Of a stretch of 29,420 bases of DNA, positions 23,119 through 29,420 are shown piece by piece. Origin of the DNA: an uncultured Akkermansia sp. (lineage in GTDB: Bacteria; Verrucomicrobiota; Verrucomicrobiia; Verrucomicrobiales; Akkermansiaceae). The DNA is taken from the NCBI GenBank assembly GCA_904502165.1, contig CAJGDB010000014.1, positions 1-29,420 of the forward strand, written 5' to 3'. The notes beneath the pieces were generated by a model that did no database searches, was not told the DNA's origin, and worked only from the letters and a program-made list of their open reading frames with translations. Positions within the stretch are counted from its first letter, which is position 1. Every line of letters begins with the position of its first letter. The position numbers and the translations under genes were made by a program.

Positions 23119-23997
23119 ATGGAAGCTGAAACCTTACATCCAGCATGGAATAAAGTTGATGGTATCCTGGTTATTAATCTGGATACCAGCACAGCCCGAA
23201 TGGAGCAATTCCTGGCAGCCAATGCGGCAACTATGCCTCTTGATAAAGTGCAGCGTCTCAGCGCTGTACTGGGCAGGGCATTGGACAGCTACGGCAAGGC
23301 TCCATGGTTCACGGAGCGCACCGGTGAACGTGCCGCATACTGGGGTGGAGCCGCTGGTTGTGCCTTGTCTCATGCCAAGGCTATAGCCACAGCAAAAGAG
23401 AAAGGCTGGCGCAATGTGCTTATCATGGAAGATGATGTGCTGACCGGACAGCACCCGGACGCATTGGCGATGATGGATTACGCTCTCCAGAAGCTCAGTG
23501 GGGACTATATGCTTTATCTGGGGTATAGCCGCCCGACTCCATACGGGAAATGTGTTCAGAAATCCGGCGAGCATGCTCTCTGGCATGTGGAAGGTGTGTT
23601 GTCCACATTTGCCTATCTTATCCCTGAGAGTATGTATGACCGCTTGTTGGCCGTAATGCCTACTGAGGATACAATCTGGGAGTGGATGTCTGTGCACCGG
23701 GCCATTGATACATTCTACAAAGATACCGCCGCCAGTATGTCCGGTGTGAAAATCTACGCCATTCAGCCGGATCTCGTGGTGCATCTGGACGGTATGTCAG
23801 ACGTCAGCGCCACATCTGTGACCTATACGGACAAGTATGATAACACACTGACACCGCATAGCTACGCCACTCCTTCAGGACTAATGCACATGCTTAGTGC
23901 GCCTTTCCGCCGCCTTAAGGTGAAGTTGAATGCCATCCGTACACACCGCCGTGCTCTGAATGGCGGGTTACCCGGCTTCCGCAAGCGCAAAAATTAA
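23119..23997 (+). CDS. Glycosyltransferase family 25 protein
   Basis: The 292-residue protein resembles GT25 LOS-biosynthesis glycosyltransferases. It begins with the VDGILVINLDTSTARMEQF strand (compare VINLdrs in the family), has the GCALSHAKAIATAKEKGW block and the LIMEDDV motif that binds metal and sugar nucleotide, followed by LYLG and a basic C-terminal tail (RRLKVKLNAIRTHRR, RKRKN). Members add galactose or other sugars to the lipooligosaccharide core. The basic tail could bind the inner membrane face. It lies 17 bases after the cupin gene and is the last gene of the cassette. No terminator is seen before thrS. Confidence 0.85.
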   Translation: MEAETLHPAWNKVDGILVINLDTSTARMEQFLAANAATMPLDKVQRLSAVLGRALDSYGKAPWFTERTGERAAYWGGAAGCALSHAKAIATAKEKGWRNVLIMEDDVLTGQHPDALAMMDYALQKLSGDYMLYLGYSRPTPYGKCVQKSGEHALWHVEGVLSTFAYLIPESMYDRLLAVMPTEDTIWEWMSVHRAIDTFYKDTAASMSGVKIYAIQPDLVVHLDGMSDVSATSVTYTDKYDNTLTPHSYATPSGLMHMLSAPFRRLKVKLNAIRTHRRALNGGLPGFRKRKN

Positions 23998-24086
23998 GAA
24001 AAAGTAAAAGAATTTTGCTCCGTTGGCATTGATTATGCTTGAAAATTGTGCCCAAACAGGCGATATTAAGGGCTCACTTATAAGAT

Positions 24087-26009
24087 ATGTCTGAACCGAA
24101 AGAACGCAAGACCCTGGAAGAACGCAACCAGGCAAGCGACCTTGAGCGCCTGCGCCATTCCTGTGCGCACGTGCTGGCTGCTGCCATTTGCCGTATCTGG
24201 CCCCAGGCCCAGCTGGCCGCCGGCCCTGCCATTGAGAATGGCTTTTATTACGACATTGAACTTGACCACAACATCTCTACTGCCGAGTTTGAACAGATTG
24301 AGGCAGAGATGAAGAAGATTGTCAAGGAGAACCAGACCTTTGAACGAACTATCGTGACTCGCGATGAAGCCATGGCTATGGCTCAGAGCGGTGAGCTGGG
24401 TGCCGGTGGCCCCCGTGAAGTCGCTTCCAAGTTCAAGGTCGACCTGCTCAACCGCATTCCTGAAGGGGAGGAAATCTCCATCTTCCGCAATGGCGAGTTC
24501 ACCGATCTCTGTGCAGGCCCGCATGTGGGACGCACCGGTAACTGCAAGGCTTTCAAGATTATGAGCGTGGCTTCTGCCTACTACATGGGCGATGCCAGTG
24601 GTCCGCGCCTGCAGCGCATCTACGGCACCTGTTTCCCCAATCGCACACAGCTCGATGAACATCTGGCTCGTCTTGAGGAAGCCAAGAAGCGCGACCATCG
24701 CCGCCTTGGTCGGGAAATGGGACTCTTCACCATTGACGAAATGGTCGGGCAGGGCCTTGTGCTCTGGAAGCCGAAGGGTGCCATCATCCGCCGCGAGCTT
24801 CAGGATTTCATTACCGAAGAACTCGACCGCATCGGCTACTCTCAGGTATTTACTCCCAATATCGGCAAGCTGGACCTCTACATGACCTCCGGCCACTGGG
24901 AACACTACAAGGAAAGCCAGTTCCCGCCTATCCCGGATCCGGATGACTTTAAGCGCCTGCGCGATGAGAACGCCTCCTGTGCAGATCTCTTCAATGCGCT
25001 GGACACCCGTACCATCAGCGGCTTCATGCTCAAGCCCATGAACTGCCCGCACCACATCCGCATCTATGCCAATGACCCGCATTCTTACCGCGACCTTCCC
25101 GTGCGCCTGGCCGAGTTCGGTACAGTTTACCGCTGGGAGCAGAGCGGCGAGCTGGGTGGCATGACTCGCGTGCGCGGCTTCACTCAGGACGATGCTCACA
25201 TCTTCTGCCGCCCGGATCAGATTAAGGAAGAGGTGCAGCAGTGTATCGGTATCGTGAAGCATATTCTCGGTACACTGCAGATGAATGATTTCCGCGTTCG
25301 TCTTTCCCTGCGCGACAAGGATTACAGCGACCCGAAGTACGTGGGAACCATAGAGAACTGGAAACTCTCGGAGCAGGCTCTGCGCGAGGTGCTTTCCGAG
25401 GAAGGCTTTGATTTCATCGAAGCTGAGAACGAAGCCGCTTTCTATGGCCCGAAGATTGACTTCATTGTGCGCGATGTTATTGGCCGCGACTGGCAGCTGG
25501 GCACGGTGCAAGTGGACTACAACCTGCCGGAGCGCTTTGACCTGACTTATACAGGGGCAGATAACAAGCCGCACCGTCCGGTGATGATTCATCGTGCTCC
25601 CTTCGGCTCTATGGAGCGCTTCACCGGCCTTCTCATTGAGCATTTTGCCGGTAAGTTCCCCACCTGGCTGGCTCCGGAGCAGGTTCGCGTGCTGCCCATT
25701 TCTGACAAGGTGGCCGATTTCGCCGAGGAACTGCGCGCCAGACTTGCTAACAAGTTCATCCGAGTGAAGCTCGATGATGCACCTGATAAGATTGGTGCCA
25801 AGATTCGCAATGCCCGTCTTGACCGAGTGCCTTATATGCTGGTAGTAGGCCAGCGCGAGGCAGAGGAAGGCAAGGTATCCGTCCGTCATCGTGAACTCGA
25901 TGTGGTTGGTACCATGGGCGTGGATGAATTCATCGAAGCTCTCGAACAGGAAATCAGCCAGCGCCTCATTCGACCTGCGCTGGCTCCCCAGACCCAGGAG
26001 CAACAATAA
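24087..26009 (+). CDS. thrS: Threonyl-tRNA synthetase lacking the TGS domain
   Basis: ThrRS charges tRNA-Thr and edits Ser-tRNA-Thr. The 640-residue protein keeps the editing domain (HSCAHVLAAA, the HxxxH motif near residue 24-28; DLCAGPHV), the class II core (FMLKPMNCPHH, FTQDDAHIFC and MIHRAPFGSMERF, holding the Zn ligands Cys, His and His) and the anticodon-binding domain (FPTWLAPEQV, RVPYMLVVG). The N-terminal TGS domain of about 60 residues is missing: the editing domain begins within 25 residues, and a TAA stop lies two codons upstream of the ATG, so it cannot be extended. An extra segment of about 25 residues precedes motif NCPHH (about 275-315). infC follows. Confidence 0.95.
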   Translation: MSEPKERKTLEERNQASDLERLRHSCAHVLAAAICRIWPQAQLAAGPAIENGFYYDIELDHNISTAEFEQIEAEMKKIVKENQTFERTIVTRDEAMAMAQSGELGAGGPREVASKFKVDLLNRIPEGEEISIFRNGEFTDLCAGPHVGRTGNCKAFKIMSVASAYYMGDASGPRLQRIYGTCFPNRTQLDEHLARLEEAKKRDHRRLGREMGLFTIDEMVGQGLVLWKPKGAIIRRELQDFITEELDRIGYSQVFTPNIGKLDLYMTSGHWEHYKESQFPPIPDPDDFKRLRDENASCADLFNALDTRTISGFMLKPMNCPHHIRIYANDPHSYRDLPVRLAEFGTVYRWEQSGELGGMTRVRGFTQDDAHIFCRPDQIKEEVQQCIGIVKHILGTLQMNDFRVRLSLRDKDYSDPKYVGTIENWKLSEQALREVLSEEGFDFIEAENEAAFYGPKIDFIVRDVIGRDWQLGTVQVDYNLPERFDLTYTGADNKPHRPVMIHRAPFGSMERFTGLLIEHFAGKFPTWLAPEQVRVLPISDKVADFAEELRARLANKFIRVKLDDAPDKIGAKIRNARLDRVPYMLVVGQREAEEGKVSVRHRELDVVGTMGVDEFIEALEQEISQRLIRPALAPQTQEQQ

Positions 26010-26090
26010 ACTTTCCTGCTGGTGACGGGATGGCAGAAGCGCCTCCCTGCAGCAGCAGAAACACCAGGAAAAAACAAAGAACACACACAA

Positions 26091-26756
26091 GTGGCAGCCC
26101 CCCAGAAACCCAATAACAACGCTAACAATCGCGCCCAGCGCGATAAAGGCGGTAATAAGGCCCCGCAGATTCGCGTCAACGACCGCATCCGCGCGCCCAA
26201 GGTACGAGTCGTCACCGCCAAGGGTGACCAGCTCGGCGTCATGGCCACCCGCGATGCACTCGCCAAGGCCAAGGAAATCGGACTCGATCTCGTAGAGGTC
26301 GCCCCTAATGCAGACCCGCCTGTCTGCCGGCTTATCGACTATGGTAAGTTCAAGTACATGCAGGCCAAGCTGCAGAAGAGCAACAAGTCCAAAGTGACCA
26401 AGATGAAGGAAGTCAAACTCCGCGTAGGTACAGATGTCAACGACTACAATGTCAAGATGGCCCGCACGGAACAGTTCCTGGACCATGGTCACAAGGTGCG
26501 TTTCCAGCTGCGTTTCCGCAATCGTGAGAACGCTCACCGCGAACTGGGTCTCGAGGTGATGGCCAAGGTGGTAGAGGACATGAAGACCATGGGCCAGGTG
26601 GACCAGGCGGCCAAACTTGCTGGTAATACGGTGACCATGGTTCTGGCTCCTCTTCCTGCCAACCAGCGTGTCAAGAAATTCAAGAAATACGAGGAAGCTG
26701 ATTTCGATACCGAATCAGAAGAATTCGATGCATCGGACGATATTGGAGAGGAATAA
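26091..26756 (+). CDS. infC: Translation initiation factor IF-3
   Basis: IF-3 keeps the 30S subunit free and proofreads the start codon. The N-terminal domain has the IRVNDRIRAPKVRVV and DLVEVAPNADPPVCRLIDYGKFKY motifs and the C-terminal domain KMKEVKLRVGTDVNDYNVK and GHKVRFQLRFRNRE. Two unusual points: an Asn/Lys-rich N-terminal extension and an acidic C-terminal tail (residues after KKYEEADFDTESEEF). The start is uncertain. I choose the GTG at 26091; an in-frame GTG at 26022 would add 23 residues with no resemblance to IF-3. infC genes often use rare start codons as an autoregulatory device. rpmI and rplT do not follow. Confidence 0.93.
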   Translation: MAAPQKPNNNANNRAQRDKGGNKAPQIRVNDRIRAPKVRVVTAKGDQLGVMATRDALAKAKEIGLDLVEVAPNADPPVCRLIDYGKFKYMQAKLQKSNKSKVTKMKEVKLRVGTDVNDYNVKMARTEQFLDHGHKVRFQLRFRNRENAHRELGLEVMAKVVEDMKTMGQVDQAAKLAGNTVTMVLAPLPANQRVKKFKKYEEADFDTESEEFDASDDIGEE

Positions 26757-26780
26757 TTCTCTTTGTCGAATCAGTTATAA

Positions 26781-26819
26781 AGAACCCGCGCTGCCGGACA
26801 TTCCGGCAGCGCGGGTTCT
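26781..26819. terminator. Perfect hairpin between convergent infC and secreted-protein gene
   Basis: A perfect 18-base-pair GC-rich stem (26781-26798 with 26802-26819) has a 3-base loop. There is no T tract on the plus strand, but the minus-strand side reads into TTTAT. It probably acts as a shared terminator or 3' stabilising hairpin between convergent genes. Confidence 0.65.
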
Positions 26820-26840
26820 GATTATAGGGAAGGCGTTTCC

Positions 26841-27806
26841 TTAAAAATTATCAGCGTCGGAAAGCGGGGCTGTTTCAGCCGGCTTGTCAGACTGGGGGGC
26901 AGCGGCCGGTGTTTCTTCCGGAGCCAGCTCTGCTGGAAGTGGTGTTTTGTCACCAGGTTGCACAACCGGGTTGTTGTTGTGTTCGACAATGGTATCGTTC
27001 TCTTCATCTGATGCAGCTTCCTGCTGTGCCTGGGCCTCGCTTACCGGGGCTGGCGCAGGGGCTGCAGCCTGGGCAAGGGGCTGGCGGGTAACGGGGTCAA
27101 CCTCCACACCATTGATAATCATGCGGGTTTTGATCTGACCGGTTGCGGGGTCATACTCGCGGCTGGTCTGCACCATTTGCATCTGGCCAGAGGAATCCGT
27201 GGTCATGGAGAAACTGCGGCTGCTCATCTGCAGGGCCATTCCGCCGTTCTGCTGGGGCACGGCACCAGGAATGGGCAGGGGAGCCGGGGCGGCTGCGGGC
27301 TGTGCGGACGAGTCGGCAGCGGGGGTGGACGGTGTGTTACGGCGTGCCAGGCGGGCACAGGTCCGGATGGATTCACCAGCCTGACCATTAAGCAGGTACA
27401 GGTGGTCAACACGCATCACCACCGAATCTCCGGGCTGAAGTGCAGCAATGGTATCAACATATTCCGCGGGCTGTCCGGGCAGTTCCTTGTTCATGGCAAT
27501 GGTGAACTGCATACCCGGTTCCAGCCGCCCGTCTGCAAAGCGGTTAAAACGGCGGTAGGCAAGACTGTCTGTCACCTGAAACACGGCCACCTGAACCTGG
27601 GCGGGCTCCTCCTGGTCCACACGCTGCACCGTCAGGTTACGCAGACCGACAAAAGATGCCAGTACCGTATTGGAGGCCATCATATCACAGTTGCCCTGAA
27701 TGCCGGCAGAGGACATGCCCGGCATGCCAATGGAAATGTCTGCCAGGAGCATAGGGGAACTCATGGCCAGAGCCATGACCGACGTAAGGAGTGTTGTTCT
27801 GCTCAT
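26841..27806 (-). CDS. Secreted Pro/Ala/Gln-rich hypothetical protein
   Basis: The 321-residue protein has a signal peptide (MSRTTLLTSVMALAMSSPMLLA, cleavage near residue 22). The following 130 residues (DISIGMPGM... to a Cys-containing CARLARR) look like a folded beta-rich domain, with strands such as AQVQVAVFQVTDSL and DSVVMRVDHLYLL. The rest is a low-complexity Ala/Pro/Gln/Glu-rich region that is probably disordered. I do not recognise a family. An in-frame ATG at 27827 exists, but 27806 starts a clean signal peptide. It follows menC by 48 bases on the same strand, so it might be read from the men transcript. Confidence 0.72.
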   Translation of the reverse strand: MSRTTLLTSVMALAMSSPMLLADISIGMPGMSSAGIQGNCDMMASNTVLASFVGLRNLTVQRVDQEEPAQVQVAVFQVTDSLAYRRFNRFADGRLEPGMQFTIAMNKELPGQPAEYVDTIAALQPGDSVVMRVDHLYLLNGQAGESIRTCARLARRNTPSTPAADSSAQPAAAPAPLPIPGAVPQQNGGMALQMSSRSFSMTTDSSGQMQMVQTSREYDPATGQIKTRMIINGVEVDPVTRQPLAQAAAPAPAPVSEAQAQQEAASDEENDTIVEHNNNPVVQPGDKTPLPAELAPEETPAAAPQSDKPAETAPLSDADNF

Positions 27807-27854
27807 GATTAACGGAATCGACACCATAAGTACGTGATTTGTTCAACTTTTCTA

Positions 27855-28874
27855 TCAGATAGGCTTCATCTGGAGAGCGTTGCCTTCCAGATACACTCTT
27901 CCGGGTACATCATCTGCAAACAATGTTCCTGTGCCAAGCCCCTGCATGGAATCAGGCGCGGCATAGGCACACCATTCGGCAAGAGCTGTAAGGCCTATGT
28001 TGCATTCAAGTGCAGAATTCACCCACCAGCGGATGCCTCTCGATTCTGCCTCCAGAGCCCAGTTCTGGGCTGCCAGAAGCCCACCATGCAGCGAGGGTTT
28101 GATAACGATGGCTTGTGGGCAGACTGCATCCAGTAACTGTGCAGCATCTTTCCGGGCAATCAGTTCTTCATCCAGCGCGATGGGTAGGGGGGTATTCCGG
28201 CAGAGACGGGCCATCTCCTTCCATTGCCCCGGTCTTATGGGTTGTTCAATACTGCAGACCCCGGCCTGGGCCAGTTGCCCGAGTTTCTCTTCTGCCTCTT
28301 CCGGGGTGAATGCACCATTGGCATCTACCCGGATTTCAACACCGGGAAAGGACTGGTGCGCCAGTTGCAGAAGCTCCAGTTCTTCGTTGAAGGGCAAAGC
28401 TCCTACCTTCATTTTCAGGCATGTAAAACCGTAGTCTATACCATTCTGCATGGCTTGCAGCATGGTTTCAGCCTTATCCATCCATATCAGGTGGTGAATG
28501 GGAATGCTTGCTTTCCCTCTTGCAAAGGGGGTGTCCCAGCGTGGTTTACCCGGGCACATGGCCGCAAGAAGCGCACATTCCAGCCCGAATCGAATAGGTG
28601 AGGGGGCTTCGATACCCGCCAGCCCATGGTTCTGTTCCACTCTGCTGCACCAGTAGTCCATTTCTGCTGGGGTGGGCTCAGGCAGCAAGCCCGGCATGGT
28701 GCAGCACTCACCCAGCCCGTAGTCATTGGCTTCGATAATGAAGGTGGTGCGCTCTCTCAGCTCGCCGCGTGAGGTTGCCGCTGGTTTTTTGAAATGCAGC
28801 ACGCGTTTGTGCCACCGCAGGCGTAGCGGCTGCGGAAAATGCATGAGCGTTACTGCATCTATGAGCTGCAGCAT
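27855..28874 (-). CDS. menC: o-Succinylbenzoate synthase
   Basis: MenC dehydrates SHCHC to o-succinylbenzoate in the classical menaquinone pathway. The 339-residue protein is an enolase-superfamily member with the acid/base KMKVG motif, the three metal ligands in RVDANGAF, SIEQPI and LDEEL, and the second catalytic Lys in VIKPSLHGG. Neighbouring menB supports MenC over the related dipeptide epimerases that share this fold. The ATG at 28874 overlaps the menB stop by one base (TGATG), so translation is coupled. An alternative ATG at 28844 would shorten it by ten residues. Confidence 0.93.
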   Translation of the reverse strand: MLQLIDAVTLMHFPQPLRLRWHKRVLHFKKPAATSRGELRERTTFIIEANDYGLGECCTMPGLLPEPTPAEMDYWCSRVEQNHGLAGIEAPSPIRFGLECALLAAMCPGKPRWDTPFARGKASIPIHHLIWMDKAETMLQAMQNGIDYGFTCLKMKVGALPFNEELELLQLAHQSFPGVEIRVDANGAFTPEEAEEKLGQLAQAGVCSIEQPIRPGQWKEMARLCRNTPLPIALDEELIARKDAAQLLDAVCPQAIVIKPSLHGGLLAAQNWALEAESRGIRWWVNSALECNIGLTALAEWCAYAAPDSMQGLGTGTLFADDVPGRVYLEGNALQMKPI

Positions 28875-29420
28875 CAGGGTAGTTTCGGGTATTTCGAATA
28901 ATCCGGCTTGCGTTTTTCGAGGAAAGCACGGGAGCCCTCATGTGCTTCATCGCACATGTAGAAAAGCATCGTGGCATCACCCGCCAGTTCCTGAATACCC
29001 GCCTGTCCGTCCAGTTCGGCGTTCAGACCAGCCTTGATGAGACGCAGGGCAATCGGGGAATGCTGCATCATCTCCTCTGCCCACTGTACGTATTCATCCT
29101 CCAGCTGCTCCAGAGGCACAACCTTGTTGACCAGCCCCATTTCGAGCGCTTCCTGCGCGTTGTACTTGCGGCAGAGGAACCAGATTTCGCGGGTCTTTTT
29201 CTGGCCGATGCAGCGCGCCATGTACGACGAGCCGAAGCCGGCATCGAAGCTGCCCACGCGCGGGCCTGTCTGCCCGAAAATGGCATTCTCAGAGGCAATC
29301 GACAGGTCGCAGACTACGTGCAACACATGCCCGCCACCGATGGCAAAACCATTTACCGCAGCAATAACCGGCTTGGGCAGCGAGCGAATCTGCTTCTGCA
29401 CATCCAGCACCGAGAGGCGG
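28874..29420 (-). CDS. menB: 1,4-dihydroxy-2-naphthoyl-CoA synthase, C-terminal part (5' end outside window)
   Basis: MenB closes the second ring of menaquinone by converting o-succinylbenzoyl-CoA to DHNA-CoA. The frame remains open through the last base, so the gene begins beyond the window. The visible part shows the crotonase-fold motifs KPVIAAVNGFAIGGGHVLH, CDLSIASENAIFGQTGPRVG (with the Asp-containing oxyanion region), SFDAGFGSSYMAR and the C-terminal FLEKRKPDYSKYP, which is characteristic of MenB rather than other enoyl-CoA hydratases. menB-menC is a translationally coupled pair showing that the organism makes menaquinone by the classical route. Confidence 0.95.
   Translation of the reverse strand, partial: RLSVLDVQKQIRSLPKPVIAAVNGFAIGGGHVLHVVCDLSIASENAIFGQTGPRVGSFDAGFGSSYMARCIGQKKTREIWFLCRKYNAQEALEMGLVNKVVPLEQLEDEYVQWAEEMMQHSPIALRLIKAGLNAELDGQAGIQELAGDATMLFYMCDEAHEGSRAFLEKRKPDYSKYPKLP

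Noticed and set aside
23998..24086. T-box or other riboswitch upstream of thrS
   Set aside because: The gap is only 89 bases, with no T-box motif, no strong hairpin and no terminator; too short for a T-box leader.
24078..26537. An 819-codon open frame on the minus strand opposite thrS and infC
   Set aside because: thrS and infC on the plus strand are unmistakable; the antisense frame is a by-product of GC-rich codon use and its translation has no recognisable domain.
1..29420. tRNA, rRNA, CRISPR, insertion sequence, integrase or phage genes
   Set aside because: I looked for direct repeat arrays, transposase motifs, inverted-end elements and tRNA-like cloverleaf ends and saw none; gene content is housekeeping and envelope functions with even codon use.

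Overview
The window looks like ordinary chromosomal DNA of a Gram-negative bacterium, most likely a member of the Verrucomicrobiota close to Akkermansia. This assignment is inference from gene content and codon style, not from a marker-gene comparison. The Gram-negative envelope is shown by BamD and LptE lipoproteins, an OmpA-domain protein and a beta-barrel protein ending in Phe. Ribosome-binding sites are mostly weak. I see no tRNA, rRNA, CRISPR array, insertion sequence or prophage.

Layout. Positions 1-1355 (+) hold the end of pyrH, then frr and a bactofilin, closed by a strong terminator. Next comes a secreted transglutaminase-like protein (1452-2771). A minus-strand group follows: birA, transaldolase and galE (5623 to 2849). 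From 5810 (+) come a membrane-anchored alpha/beta hydrolase that lacks its nucleophile, a TonB-like/OmpA hybrid, a HAD phosphatase and a 34-residue basic ribosomal-type protein. Then come a Trk/Ktr potassium uptake pair (trkH, trkA) and a second HAD phosphatase. A convergent CHAP-like secreted protein, a beta-barrel protein and a lipocalin lead to an outer-membrane assembly operon, bamD-lptE-rsmI (15057-17223). On the minus strand carA and purA form a nucleotide-synthesis pair.

The most unusual block is 19960-23997 (+), seven closely packed genes. It has a yqjD/yqjE-like tail-anchored membrane trio, then a cytidylyltransferase fused to a GHMP sugar kinase, a second cytidylyltransferase, a stand-alone phosphomannose-isomerase-type cupin and a family 25 glycosyltransferase. 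I read this as a compact sugar-activation and surface-glycan cassette. After it come thrS (without the usual N-terminal TGS domain) and infC. The window ends with minus-strand menB (cut by the window edge), menC and a secreted Pro/Ala-rich protein.

Three results deserve most attention. (1) CarA keeps its fold but has lost the glutaminase nucleophile Cys (Gly) and catalytic His (Thr), so carbamoyl phosphate synthesis here may use free ammonia. (2) The cytidylyltransferase-GHMP kinase cassette appears to be an uncommon arrangement. (3) At least eight genes have a recognisable -35/-10 pair ending only 6-20 bases before the start codon, several with GTG starts, which suggests leaderless or near-leaderless mRNAs.
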